In this document: in pieces, positions 9,888-22,807 of the stretch
How the letters are laid out: the number at the start of each line of letters is the position of its first letter
Position numbering within the stretch: the stretch's first letter is position 1
NCBI GenBank assembly: GCA_004565275.1
Contig: SDOX01000010.1
Span: 257,446-321,445 of the forward strand
Direction of reading: 5' to 3'
DNA length: 64,000 bases
Source of the DNA: Nannochloropsis salina CCMP1776
Lineage: Eukaryota; Sar; Eustigmatophyceae; Eustigmatales; Monodopsidaceae
Notes under the pieces: generated by a model
The model's input: the letters and a program-made list of their open reading frames with translations, nothing else
Databases searched by the model: none
Told to the model about the DNA's origin: nothing
Position numbers and translations under genes: made by a program

Positions 9888-10477
9888 GGCTGTTGTCGGC
9901 GGGAGCGATGCGGGAGGAAGGAGCGGAGCTCTTATGGATTTAATGGAACCAAGAGGAGGAAGACTGTGATCATGACGGGGCTCGACGAAAAACATGAATG
10001 GATGGGGGACGGAACAAACAGCGGCCAAGGAGCAAAATGAAAGAAGCGCATAAATCGAACGCTTCCAGTGTGTTGGCTATACAAGCCTGGAACGTGTGCA
10101 CTCCCACAAGCGGTAAGATTTTTGCAGACGACTCCCGACGCGAAAAGGAAAAAATATGAGCAGCACGACACGCACAGACGATAAAAGTGCGATATCATTG
10201 TCAGCCCGCTCTTTTCTTTTACGGCTTCAAAGACTCCCACTCTTCGCTGTTGCAGGATAAGGAGTTATATAAACAAGACGAGATCGTAGGCCCTCGCTCA
10301 GGCGACCTAGACTTACACTTCCAGGCAATCCTCGACGAGATCATGTGTCTTATTTATACAGCTTGCACGCCCGATCACTCCGCCTCTAAATTGTCATCAA
10401 AATTTCCGACCTCCATGCTTGAGGACGTCTTTTTCTTGCCTTTCATCCCCCCCCTTGTCCGTATCCTTCAGCGCAAG
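9888..10477. other. Intergenic, convergent 3' ends
   Basis: Between the stop codons of the Aurora gene (+) and the PP6c gene (-). Short ORFs here have no conserved content. Confidence 0.5.
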
Positions 10478-12631
10478 TTACAAGAAGTAGGGCACGAGAT
10501 TTCGTCGTTCTTCCGCCTGATTGCTTTCGGGAACCTCTGTATAGTACGGGCATGGAAAATGAGAGAGCTTAGAGAGCCATAGAAACAGGCGGCCGTGGAC
10601 ACACACCGCCAACCTCTCACATGCTCATTTGCGGCACCCTCGCCTTTTCCTCTTCTTTTTGCTCCCACCACCTCACCTTTAAACATCTTGAACTCCCTGT
10701 TCAAGTTCTCGTCAAATGCGAGCACGGCCGCCACATTCCCACACCGGTAGCAGTAATTAGGTGCGGACCAGACGGTGACCAGAGAGCGTTCGGCAAAGTG
10801 ATATTTGAAACCTGCAGACAGGGCAAGGAGGGATGACGAGGGGACAAGAGGTGAGACTCTAGAAGGCAACAGTATCAGAGGATGCTAGAAACATTCTACG
10901 ACTTGTCTTGGACGGCACCGAGAGACCTCAGGAGCCGCTCAACTTCACCAAAGACTTAAGAAGTGCTGGCCCATGTCAAAGCCGTCAACCCCTCGCAGCC
11001 AGGGAGCAGGGGCGCGGAAGGCTTACCTTCCATGACGAGTTGGTGTGCTCGGCAGATGAGTTCGAGGCCGTTGACTTGGTTGAATTCCCGGGTGACCTTG
11101 CTTCCAAAAAGATAGCCGGCGCCTCTGCCAGGGGTCGAAACACGGGTGAGATGAGCGATCGGGCTTATCAGCGGCAGGTGTCAACGAAACCAATTCCGAC
11201 CCACAGGGTTATATCACAGCTTTTGTTCTCACGACCATAAAATGCTTTTTTCAAGGCAGAGGTGCGACACCATCTTCCCCCATCTCTTCCAGAGGCCCTT
11301 TCTCCCTCCTTCCCTCCTTCCCTCGCTCCCCCCCTCCTTCCCCTTCCCCCTCTCTCCGCACCTGGGCGAGATGACCCAAGGGTCTGTGATGTCCTCTGGG
11401 TCGCTCCACATCATGTCACAGAAGGGACCCTCGTGGGGGATTTCTTGGACGCGGTCAATCGTCCGAATCTACAGAGGCACGGGGGGAGGGAAGGGAAGGG
11501 GTGTGGGGTTAGGAGGCGGTGGGGATGGAGGCAGTTCGCCCATCACGATCAGCGCGCCGGTTCTCAAATGAATCATCGAAGACATAGACGGGCAGGAGTT
11601 GCGGAGAATTTCGGACCATAAAGGGGGTGGGGAGGGAGGAATGGAGGGAGGGAGGGAGGGAGGGGTACCTGGTCTACAGTCCGGATCTCGGGGGAGAGCC
11701 CCCCATGTACGCACAGGACCTGTCCGTCGATTAGAGCGGCCAGGTTGAGGTAATCGAAGACGTCCACGCAGTATTTCCAGGCGTTGGCGTTCCCGTACTT
11801 GCGCATGCACTCTTCGTAGAAACCGTAAACCTGGGCCGAGCACGGGGAGAAGGGGACGGGAAAGGGCGGTATACGGTCAGCCACTCGGACGCGAGCTGGT
11901 CGCGCACTTTCCATCCGGAGTAAGGAAGCATCCACCTGCATGTAGCAGGAGCACGGTTTTTACCATGGCCACCAGATTCGTGGGGCGAAAGCATGGATTT
12001 GGGGGGCGGCTCATGATCCGCCCCTCTGCCCCCCTTGCCTTACCTGTGTAATCTGTCTTGATTCGTGATTGCCGCGGAGAAGCGTCATGTTTTGAGGATA
12101 TCGTGCTTTAAGACACAATAGGAGGGTAAGGGTCTCGACACTGTTGTGGCCGCGGTCCACAAAGTCTCCCATAAAAATGTAACTGGTCTGAGGAACCTCC
12201 CCTCCGCAGGCGAAGAGCTTCAGCAGATCGAAAAATTGCCCGTGGATATCGCCACAGACCGTGACAGGGCTGCGCACAGGTTGTACGTTGCATTCCTCAA
12301 TCAAAATTTCCTTGACCTGCCCCCAGAGATGGGTAGGGGATGAAAGCGAGAGGCGGACGGGGGAAATGCAGGAAAGAGACCGTGGGTAAGCCACGCAATG
12401 AAGGCCCCCCATGTTCAGCACCGAGTGTGCGTGGATGAGATGCACATGACGCACGATACATCTGCGAGCTTTCAGTACCCGGAGGAAGGTACGGGAAGAT
12501 GGGTTTGGCTGCGACGCCAACACTGCTGTACACTACTGTCCGTCACCACGTACCAAGCTACACAACTTCTTCAACTCATGTTCCTTTATGCATTCTCCGC
12601 GTCGTAGCGTCTCTATCCATTCGTCTATCAT
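10478..12631 (-). CDS. PP6-type (FyPP/PP6c) serine/threonine protein phosphatase catalytic subunit
   Basis: Metallophosphatase catalytic subunit of the PP2A/PP4/PP6 group. Seven exons, reconstructed from GT-AG sites and phase: 12631-12554, 12316-12044, 11830-11669, 11468-11362, 11124-11027, 10811-10677, 10536-10478. They give 303 residues, against 305 in human PP6c. The first exon encodes [20 protein letters not shown]. Later exons hold [77 protein letters not shown] and [16 protein letters not shown]. The last exon ends RRNLVPYFL, keeping the Leu that is carboxymethylated in this group. NANAW and NVQPV favour PP6 over PP4. Introns carry GGGA/TCCC tracts. It is head to head with SCC2 and convergent with Aurora. 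In animals PP6 dephosphorylates the Aurora A activation loop. Confidence 0.93.
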
Positions 12632-13395
12632 GAGCCTATCTTGGGAGTGTGATTTGAAGACCGAGTTCCGTGCGTAATGAGTGTGACTCAATGTTGTATC
12701 AGTTCGGGGCAAAGGGATGGTCGTGAATAGGACGCTGAGTATCAGTCAATCAAGATCCCGGGCACGAACAGGAGAACAGATCAGAAACATAGATGCTGTT
12801 CAGAGAGATGCAGAGCACGCCCAAAGCATGGCAATGGCACGGCTGAATAGATGGTTTCAGACCGTGTTCGTAGCCATAAGTATAGCATGCAGCAGCAGAC
12901 GGGTGAGGCGGTTCCGGTGGAGGGTGAGGGTGAAAACACAGGCAAAAATGACAAGCCCAAATCACAGCAGTAGGTGTGACAGATCCCTGCACATCCATTT
13001 CCCATGCCCATTGGAGGCGCGAAGGCCCAAAAAAGGGCTCCGTGTGTTTGCGTTGTAATGTACCCTCCCCTTCGCTTCGGTTCTCGCCAAGGGAGAAGGG
13101 AGCAAGCGAAGCTCGAGTCCGGCCTATACCTTCCCTCCTACTTTGGGCAATTTATTGCCTGTCCTTGGAGGCCGCAGGACGCCCTTCCGCGCATGTGCGG
13201 GCATGTATTTTGTTGCATGTGTTGCCGGTGTCGTACATTTCGCTTTGTCGACATGACATGCACGAAAAAAGTTCCCCTTCCCGATTCCTCACATCTCTCC
13301 TCCCTTGCATTCCGCGACTCATGTCTTCATTTTTATTTCGCTCAGACATTGACGCCGGTACAAGGTGGTTGTGCGAGCGAAAGATTGCGGAAAGT
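12632..13395. other. Intergenic, head-to-head promoter region
   Basis: Between the PP6c start (-) and the chosen SCC2 start (+). The SCC2 frame is open through much of it (ATGs at 13255 and 13321), so part may be N-terminal coding sequence. Confidence 0.4.
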
Positions 13396-16300
13396 ATGCT
13401 AGCTACTGAAGAGGGCGACGTAATAGAGTCCACTGTGGAGACGAACACGACGGCAGTCGATCCGGCGATGTCTGAAATGAGGGAGGATCAACCAGAGATA
13501 GGAAATAAATGTGAGGGAGAAGAAGAAGAAAACAAAGAAGACGCTGTTAATAGGACAATTATTTCTCCATCGCGAGGCTTGTCCCCGGGAAAAAAAATGC
13601 TCTGGCGGCAAGAAAGAGAGACGTGCGAGGCAGGCATGGAGAAGGAGGAGGCGAAGAAAGAATCGGATAGCAGGGAGGATGGGGCCACGGGCAATGACAA
13701 CCATCTCATGGATAATCTGGTGGACTACTTGGAGAGACTGGCCATGCTTTGTGAAGAGCGTTGTACGCCCCCTCGTGAAAATGAACACTACAAGCAGCTG
13801 GGCGAGGACGATCGCGAGGAGAAGGCGGCGGCCATGGAGGAGGGAGAGTGTTTGGCCGCTCATCACGGCGCCGCGTCAATAGCATCGCAGAAACCATGTC
13901 CTGGGCAGGATCACTCTGATGACGGCCCAATGACTGCCGGAGAAATCTCTCGATTACACCGGGAATTGCTGCGTGCCCGTGATGTGGAGGCTGGGTTGGG
14001 ATTGCACCGATGCCCGCCTGATGCCTTACTGGCCCTGGTTCCTTACTTGCTCATGCACATGAAGGTGGGAAGGACCTTGAACATGGTGCGAGAAGCAAGC
14101 GCCGTGCATGAAGGGGGCGGGGATGCGCAGGCTTGGGTAGGATCTACGGACCAGGGAGGTAAGTGCTTGCAGCAGGCGTTGGTGAGTCTGGAGGCTGCAG
14201 GGACTGCCCTCTTAGTGATGACTGCCCCGGAGATAGACAGGAGGTTGGTCACGCAGGAGTTGGTGGAGGAGGTGGTTGGGTTGCTGAAGCATCACGTGAC
14301 GGCGCACGTGCTTCCAGCCGTGGACCCGCAGGCTCGGGGTGTCATCGTGGGGTGTGGGCGGCCAGAGGGAAGGGGAGAGGAGGATGAGGAAGGGCAAGAG
14401 GAGGAGGAAGAGGAGGAGGAGGAGGAAGAAGAAGGCGAGGTAGCGGGAGGAAGGAACGATGGGAGGACGGAGGAAGAGGATGAGATGGGCGAGGGAGCGG
14501 AAGGCAGGAATGAAGGAGGGGGAGCGGGCCATTCCAAAGGGAAGCGGGGGACGGGCTCTTCCAAGAAGGACGAAAGCAAGGGCCGAGGGCAGGGTGGAAA
14601 AGGAAGCAGGAAGCCAGGTGGCAAGCGGCGGAGGCGGAGCATCCTCGGGGTCAGCTTTGAGGAGCGGGCCTACCTCCGGCCCCTGTTGCGGCAGCTCGTC
14701 CGTCTTCTTCCCAAGGTCCAAGAGGCGGTGGACCTGGTGGAGGCCCTCATCCTTTCGATCAGGGTCGACGACCCCGTCCTGCTTGCCCTCGGCCCCCTTT
14801 GCGCGAGCATTTTGGCCGTGGATCCCGGCGCAGGGGGTGGAGGGCTGGGGCCGGCGCAGACACTGGCGCTCCTGCAGCCGATCCAAACGAGTTCCATCAG
14901 TCTGTTGCAAAGCATCTTTGGCAGGTACGAGAAACACCGTTCGCTTATCCTGGAGGATGTTCTGGGCCTGTACTCGAAGCTCCCGGGGGGCAAACGTCCG
15001 ATCCGAGCTTTTCGGCTGCACTACCGGGCGGCTACCTTGGGCACGGAGGGTCAGTCCATCCAAATGACTAGCGCTCTGGTCATCCTCCTTGTCCAAGCGG
15101 TGGTCGTGCGGCCCCAGGCCTTGCTGGAGGGGCGGGGAAAGGGAGGGAAGGAGGGCGGAACGGAGGAGAGGGAGGAGACATGGATCTTCGACGGGACCGG
15201 CGATGGGCAGGATGCGGGGGGACTGGAAGGAGAGGCAGGAATCTTGGCCATGGCCCACCAGTTCGCGGGGGCCTTCTTGGATCGGTGTGCCCGGAAAGAG
15301 GGGGGCACGGAATTCCGGCAGCTTCTCCAGCACCTGGTTGACGACCTTCTCCTGGCCTTTCTACTGCCCGAATGGCCGGGCGCGGAGTTGCTGCTGCAGG
15401 CACTGTGTACCCGGCTGCTGCGGGACCTCTACCAGCAGCAAGGGAGGCAGCAGGGTGGGCGGGAGGCCGGAAAGACGGATTCCATCTATTTCTTACAATG
15501 CCTGGATTTGTTGGGACGCATGCTGAGCAAACTGAGGGAGCTTTGGGTCGTCATGGAGGGGTCGGAGGAACTGGGGGTGGGGAAGGACGACGGCGTGGCT
15601 GGAGGGGGGGAAGAAGCGAGGCGAGTTGTCTCGGAGGCCGTGGAGAAGGAATTGAGCAAAGCCGTGATAGAGGAGGAGATAAGTAGGGAGGAAGGGGTGC
15701 GAGTGACCGAGTGGTTCAGGCGCGTCATGCAAGATAAGATGGATAAGGCGGGGGCAAGGAATACGCTAGGAAGAGGGTTAGGTCTGTCCTTGGAACTCGA
15801 GCATGAAAGAAGCGAAATGCTCGAAGAGGAAGGGAAGGAAGGGAGGGGCCAGAACGGCCAAGAAAGGGATGAAAGGCAAAGCCTGGAGGCGGATACTAGG
15901 GCGGATGGGATGAAGGGAAGGGTAGCGGGGGAAAAGGGGCGTAAAAGGAAGCGAGGAGGGAGTCCGGGTGTAACGGGATCGAAGGCTGAGGCTGTCTCTG
16001 GGAAAGAGGGCGGAAAGCGCGGTCGACCTAGTCAGCAGGAGAGCAAGGCTACACAGGCCCAAGGGGATGTAATAGAGGAGGGCGTTGAGGGGGAGGAGAC
16101 GAGGGAGGTGGAGGTGGAGATGGAGGAGGACGCCGAGGAGGAGTTCGCGGAGGAGGGAGCGCTCTCGTCGTCAACCCTGACCGACTTGGACGTGACCCGA
16201 CAGCTCATCTTGAACTATTTGACTCACAAGGCCCGTCGAGGGGAGTCTTGGTTGAAATTTTCCCGTCACTGCTTTCTCTCCCGTTGGGTGGCCGAGAGCA

Positions 16301-19300
16301 CTGACTCTTCCCCCTCCGCGCTCACGTTGGAAGGAGAAGAGGATGGGCAGAATGACACAGTCAGCGGGCATGCGCGGATGCCAGCAGGGGAAGAGCGACG
16401 ACATCCCTCTTACTGGTGCTTCCTTGCCTCGCAGTGGGAGATGCCCCCGGCCGCCGTCGTGCATGGGGAGGCCGACCTTTACCATGTCTTGCCCACCGAG
16501 GCCGTCGTCCACCTGAATCATGCTCTTGCTGTGTCCCGACCTCTTCTTCAATCCCTGGGCCTCCTTCTCTTCCGCCTTCTTGCCTTGCTCGGCCAGGGGC
16601 AGGCGGCGTGGCGGGCGCGGGTCATGAAGGCCTTTGGGAACATTCTAGAGAGCGACCCGTTGCTGATGCTGGATGCGCAAGTCAAGCAGGCAGTCGTCGA
16701 TCGATTTCAGGTAGAGTCATCGCCTTTATTCCTTTAGATATTCACCAATCGGTCGACATTTCTCCTTGCATGCCCCTCCACTACTTCTTTCTCTCATCCC
16801 CCCCAAGTCAACACACGACGCACTCCATCTGACCGCGCTCTCTCGACCCTTTTCTTGACTGTGTTTTTCTTCTCCAATCTCTCTGGAAGGACGAAGCAAC
16901 ATCCGTGCGCCAAGCCACGGTTGAGCTGGTGGGAAAGTACGTCCTGCAACAACCTTCCCTCTTTGACAGCTACTACCAACCCCTCCTCGAACGCATCGTG
17001 GACAAGGGCGTGTCTGTGCGCAAGACCGCTGTAAAGCTCTTGGGAGAGTTCCTCCAGCGGTGCCCGACGCACCCGTTGCGGACAGAGATCTGCAGGCGTC
17101 TGGTGGGGAGGGCGAGCATGGTGAAGGAAGAGGACACAGTAAAGGACCTGGTCCAAGACTCCTTCCAAGCCATGTGGTTCTCGGTGGGGGTTTCTTCGGA
17201 AGCATCGGCCGGGGAGGGAGGGAAGGAGGACGAGGTAGAAGGGGATGGAAGCGATGGGAATATAGCGGACGAGGAAGCAGGTTGGAAGCTGAAAAAACTC
17301 TCCGAGGAGGAGCGGTTGACGGCAGTGGGTCTGCAAATGGTGGAGGTGATAGCTGGTGTGGCCAACACGGACTGGCTCGTGGCGCTCTTGACCGGCTTGC
17401 TTTTCGGACCAACCGAGGGGGGCCAAGGGAAAAAGGAGCGGGGAAGGCAGCGGAAGGTGGTAGCCCAGCAATGCGGCCGTGTGGTCGAGGTCCTGGTGAA
17501 TATGCTCTTGGAACTAGACGAGGGGAACCAGCCCCCCCTTGGCAGCAAACTCCCAGAACTCGCCACGCCGGCCAAACAGCTCCTGGCAGTGATCGCCACC
17601 TTGCACGTCTTCAGCCGGGCCGACCCTCGCTTCCTCCTCCCCCACGTCGATACCCTCCTTCCTTACCTGAAGGGTGAGAACCACTTGGAGGCAGCGGAGG
17701 AAGCAGCCCTCTGTTGCAAAGTCGCTCAGATGGTTGGCCTGGTCCTCCCCCACCTGAGCCACCCAGACCGGGCCGTGTACGCCCAAGTCGGTCGAGATCT
17801 TGTCCTCATCACCTACCAATTCGGGGCGGCGACCATACACGCCGCAGTGCAGTGCCTTGCAAACCTCTGCATCTGCGTCCAAGGCGGTGACCCCGGTCTG
17901 ATCCTAGGCCTGGCCAATACCTTCTACCGCGTCTTGCTCAAGTTTCGGGAAAAGCCTAGCTTCGCTCCCCAGGATGCAGACTATACGACCCGTTCTTCCA
18001 CCCATCGCGCGTTGATTGTGCTTGGATGCGTGTGCCGGTACTTCCCTGGATTTCTTCCCCCTTCCGGGGCCGCGGAGGGAGCCTTGCCTTTGGCCATGCT
18101 GGACGAACCCTTGGCGGAGGAGCTGACCTGTGAGAACGCCTTTGTGATGAGCTACCGTCTGCTCTCCCTCTATTTGACCAAAGACTTGAGCACAGAGACG
18201 AAGGCCGTGCAGGCCTTGTCTTTACTTTTCACGGGCTGCATGCCCCTCATGCTGACTGCTCAGCGCGATCATGTGGTAGGTCGAATGTTGACCCCACGGG
18301 GGGGCGTGGCGCGAGCACCAGTGCGTCTGCAGGCCTTGAAATCCCTGCGAGAGGTATTGCTTGCCGAAGAAACCCGGGTGGAAAGTGGAGCCGCCCGTGC
18401 CCGGATGGTGCAAGCGGGCGTGAGCGTCAGACAGCGGGTGAAAGGAGACCAGGACGCCGAGGCAAGCATCGTAGGAGGGGTCATTCAGGAGCACCTGGAC
18501 TCGATCAAGCACCTCCTTTTTGATCGCGACGATCAGCTTCGCACGGCGGCGCTTGGCATCCTTTCCGTTCTCCACCGTCAAGGCTTGGTCAACCCCTTAC
18601 AAACCCTCCCCGCGCTGGTTGCCTTACAGGCCGACCCCTTCTCCGCCATCCGCGCGCACGCCTATCGACAGCTTTTGATCGAGCACGAGAAACACCCTGA
18701 ATTCCTTCCCGCGCGAATCCTGGAGGGTGTGAGCCTCTCGTACACTTTTCAGAGACGGATCCTGAGAGGGAGAGCGAGAGGGGGGACCGAGGAGCTGATC
18801 TCGGCTGTCGTATCGTCGGGGGGAGGGGAAGGAGGCTGGGAAGGGCGGCAATGTTTCTTGGGTCCGGTCTATTCGACGTGCTTGCGGCAGAACCGGAAGC
18901 ATCGGTATTCTTTCCTACGGAATCTTTTGGCTTTGTTCGAGGAAAAAACTGCGCGGGACGTCCATGCGAAAGCAAACCGTCAAGAGCTGCAAAAACAACA
19001 GGAGTGCCAACAGCAGGAGCCACATCCTCATCGTCCTGGTAACACCCGGCGCACCTCGATAGGCGTTCCTACAGCTGCTGCAGACCCGAAGGGCCAGAAA
19101 GGCTCGCTGGATCCTCATTTCCTAGCCTACGTGGCTCAACTCCTTGCTTATTTGCCCTTCGATGTTCAGGAAGAGCCGCTTTTCCTCGTTCACTCGATCA
19201 GCCGGACGGTTTCTTTACAGGGCCTCACCCTGTTGGGTGAAATGAAGGCGTTGTTAACGGCATTAGGTAGAGGCAGGAAAGGGGAGGCTGTGGGCAATAC

Positions 19301-20042
19301 AGCTTGGGAAGGGGCAACGACCGAGGGATGCTGTGATGAGGACGAGGACGATGACTATGGTGGGATGGATGAGGTCAAAAATGGGGAGGGGGCAGGAGGC
19401 ACGAGCGGATTCCTTGGCGTATCTGTGCCCACGGGCTCTCCGTCCCGCGCGACCATGCTCGCCCACTTAAAAGACAAAGCAGGCACCGCCATGTCCCTCT
19501 GCCTCCTCCTCCACCTGAAGCACTGGCTCAAGAATGTCTACGTCCTGAGCGACGAGCGCTGTCAAGAAGTACGTTCCCTGGGAGGACACGGGGTCGGCAT
19601 GGCGGGAGGAAACGCAAAGACGGAGCGCCCCTTGTCGAGACCCGAGGGATTGCCGGATCTGCCTTTGCCGGCGCATTTGTTGGCTTCGTATCCGACGTCT
19701 GTTGAGCATGGAAGGGAGGGAGAGAAAGAGGAAGAGGAGGAGGTGCTGGCGGTGCTGGAAGGGCAGTATCGGGAGTTTGCGCTTCTGGTGAGGCAAGACC
19801 CGAGCGACTTTGTCTTGACGCAGGCGCCGCCTCGAGGCGGAGGAGGAAGGGGAGGGAGGGGGGGGGAAGGGGGAGGGCGAAGAGGGGCACGAGGAGGGGG
19901 CAGACGTGGGAATGGTATGGGAAATGCAGCCGGTGGTAAAACTGGAGGACGGAGACAGGGAAGGGGGGGAGGGGGGGCTCGTTGGAGGGACTATGAAGGT
20001 GAGTCTGACAGCGAGGATGAGGGGGCCGCTGGCTTAGAGTGA
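13396..20042 (+). CDS. SCC2/NIPBL-like cohesin loading factor
   Basis: HEAT-repeat subunit of the cohesin loader, which with SCC4/MAU2 loads cohesin on chromatin and drives loop extrusion. Two exons, 13396-16710 and 16890-20042, are joined in phase 0 (VVDRFQ|DEATSVRQATVEL), giving about 2155 residues. Identity rests on the block around the junction: SDPLLMLDAQVKQAVVDRF, SVRQATVELVGKYVLQQP, LLERIVDKGVSVRKTAVKLL, then TVKDLVQDSFQAMWF, which follows the NIPBL pattern (DSSVSVRE..VDLIGRFVL; RILDTGISVRKRVIKIL; VNETFQKLWF). The N-terminal third is acidic and low in complexity; Glu/Gly-rich inserts recur near residues 320-400 and 800-920. The C-terminus is a Gly/Arg-rich basic tail with a final acidic SDSEDE. 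The start is uncertain: ATG 13321 (MSSFLFRSD) or ATG 13255 are alternatives. It is head to head with PP6c. Confidence 0.85.
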
Positions 20043-21010
20043 AAAAAAGAATTGTAGGTCGGACGAGCCGAGAAATGCCGGGAGAAGGGGAGGGAAGGGA
20101 GGGCTTCGAAAAGGGGGCTTAGAATCCGCTATGACAGAATGTTTGTACAAAGAGCCGGCGACAAGGTGCAGTCTACGGAAAAAGAGACACTTGGATGGGA
20201 GGAATGTACTGAAGACCGTTACGTGATGAAAAGTAGTGCTGGCCTCGTGATCCACTGTAGGCATGGCCTGAGGCGCTAAGGGACATCGTACCGAGGCACA
20301 AGCGCGCCCCCCCCCATGAACGACACAACGAGTGAAAATATCCCTGGCCAGACGCCACGTCGAAAGCAAGCAGAGATGCCGGTGAGAATGGACGTCCTCA
20401 GATAGTTTTTATGGCTGTCTAGACAAAAATGGCCCTCCGTGGGGAATGGCGCTGCTTGAACATCTCCCTGAATTTCTTTTTTGCTTTATTCCCTCTGCAT
20501 GTGCTACCGGCACTCGATAACTCAGTATGCTAATCGACGCCATTTACGTATCACCCCCCCCCCCCCTTATCTCTACCCTGTCGCTCCTCATCCACTGCGG
20601 CGGCGCTCTCATTTCGTGTTCAAGCGTGCTCAGCGTGCGTTCCACCAGCATGCCGACCAAGCTCTATAGACCAGTCGAAGAGCCCCTATAGATAAGGCCT
20701 TCGGCATCGCCGTAGTAGCATATTTGATGGGTGAACATGCGCGGCAACAAGCCAGTAGTGCTGGCCCCGCATGCCTGTTATGACACTGACACCCAGGTCC
20801 TGGTGGGGTCTGCGCCATGTATCGAGGCAAGTCACCACGCCGCGGGCTGGCACACGGCGCAGAGGGAATTGGATACCCTCACATAGGGTGAAGTGGGTGG
20901 TTAACAGTCATGACGACTGAGAATGCCCAACTGTGGCCTTAGCAACTCCGTCAGGAATCTGTTGTCCTGGGGGGTGAGCATGCGGGGAAGGTCTCGGCCC
21001 TGTTCTTCGC
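20043..21010. other. Intergenic, convergent 3' ends
   Basis: About 970 bases between SCC2 (+) and DPH3 (-). Contains a C-run near 20553-20566. No convincing ORF, tRNA or repeat. Confidence 0.5.
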
Positions 21011-21265
21011 CTAGTGAACTGCTACTGCCATGCCGGCTCCCGCTGAGCCCCCTGCCTCGCTTGCTTTTAAAGGGGGAAGGGCCTCCTCTTCGTACACGAC
21101 GCGGATGCGAAGCGTGCAACTGGGGCAAGGCGCTACATCTTCTCCATCCCATAGCTCTGCCAAAGTTATCACGAACTTGTCACCACACGGGCAAGGATAG
21201 GTGTAGTGCTGCTCCTCTTCCTCAAAATCCATGTCCTCTATTTCGACCTCTTCGTAGATGCTCAT
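21011..21265 (-). CDS. DPH3 (CSL zinc-finger diphthamide biosynthesis protein)
   Basis: Small iron/zinc-binding CSL protein that supplies electrons to the Dph1-Dph2 radical-SAM step of diphthamide synthesis on eEF2, and takes part in Elongator-linked tRNA modification. It has 84 residues from ATG 21265 (MSIYEEVEIEDMDFEEEE); the open frame upstream starts only with TTG. The metal site is complete: YPCPCGDKFVIT gives the first Cys pair and VAPCPSCTLRIRVVY the second, with GEDV between as in the family. A 25-residue Ala/Gly/Ser tail follows the fold. Family members are 60-90 residues, so length fits. It is head to head with the CHD gene across about 1.2 kb. Confidence 0.95.
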   Translation of the reverse strand: MSIYEEVEIEDMDFEEEEQHYTYPCPCGDKFVITLAELWDGEDVAPCPSCTLRIRVVYEEEALPPLKASEAGGSAGAGMAVAVH

Positions 21266-22451
21266 CTTCGATATGTGTGCCGACAAGTCTGTTCAAAAAA
21301 GGATGGGGCAGTAATGATATGAGCCGTCCGATTTCATTGCTGTACACAAAGTTTACTGCGTATGCGCGGACGAGCTTGCGCTAGAAAGCCAAGGTTACAA
21401 TATCAATACACAATATACAATGCGTTCCATATCGCAACGGGCCAAAAATGTGCCTTGACTCAGCTCCACACACATCAGGAGGAGGAAAGTCGCTGGCACC
21501 GTCGCGCCGTCACGGACCTTCAAAAAAGAGCCATGAATTTGAGCGTGGACCCGCTTTCCTAACCCTTCTCCACGCAACCGAAGAAAAATGCCCCCCCGAG
21601 TGAAAATACACGCCTGCACAACCACCGTCTAGGAAACCGTAAAAAACCCAAACACATGCGCTACGTGAGATGAACCATTGTTGTGAAAGACCTCGAGTTG
21701 GCGGGTAAAATAAATCGAGACGTATTGGTAGTTTTTGAAGTGAATGTTGGGGGCCAGGGAGGCTTCTTTGCCTCCCCTAAGCCTCTGTTCTTGCACGTGG
21801 ATGGCTGCTAGGCCGCAGCTTTGATCGTGTGCACGCTTGCGCCCTGTCCCAGTCTTTCTCCCATACACCCTGACGTCAAGGTGTGTGCATGATTTTCATG
21901 GTTTGCATGGAACATTTGCGCCCTTCGTGACCTCTGTGGTTCCGGTCGTCGGCCGCAGGGCGGGTGTTTGTGTCCGGCGTTTCCAAGCGTTCGAGCTTCC
22001 ACACGGCCAGGCCTGCACGGGGCGAGCAATGGGAAAAAATACCACGGGACTGGACCGTCCGAATGCTTGCGCGCATCCCGTGTCTTGTCCATATGCACAG
22101 GGAGTTGCTTCGTGTGAACGCGTGAGATGTCCTACAATCCTCTTGGAGGAAATTCGCACGTTTCTGACATAAGCAAAGGAGTGCCTGGGGACTTATGATG
22201 GCTGCCTTGGCGCTCTTGTTTTCGTTGGTCAAAGTATTCGGCGCGATGCGAGCCAAATCTGACCAGGCCCAACTGGCTTGTATAGACGAGATCAATTGTA
22301 ATAAAAAATGCACATTTATGACCCCTCAAAATGACCAGCAGGTCTCAACAACGCATCGTTCTTTACAAACAGGGCATGATCAAGGCCTCTGACCCGGCAA
22401 TCTCCACGGGCTAATTTACCCACTGCTTACCTGAAGGCCTGAGTGGGAACA
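21266..22451. other. Intergenic, head-to-head promoter region
   Basis: About 1.2 kb between DPH3 (-) and CHD (+). Overlapping short ORFs on both strands (for example 21876-22313 and 21837-22172) show no family motif and look like chance. Confidence 0.45.
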
Positions 22452-22732
22452 ATGCAACAGGGTCATCCCTCGGGCGGCGGGCCAGGTGGTGTCGGGGGCT
22501 TTATTGGGACTGGGGGACCCGGCGGTCTGGACCCTGACGTGTACAGACAACTTATGCAAGAGATGTACGGAGATGGAAGTCGGCAGCAGCTGCAGCCGCA
22601 GCCGCAGTATCAGCATGACCCTTACAATCAATCGAACCTGTACGGGTACCAACAGCAACAGCAGCAGCTTGGATATGGAAACCCAGGGCCGCAAGCACAG
22701 ACGGCTGATTACGGTCGCTACAACTATATTGC

Positions 22733-22807
<75 letters not shown>

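Noticed and set aside
14159-14172. GTAAGT followed closely by CAG inside SCC2
   Set aside because: Would be a 14-base intron, far too short; the frame reads through normally.
14212-15333. 373-codon minus-strand frame
   Set aside because: Antisense of the SCC2 exon, low-complexity content, no motif.
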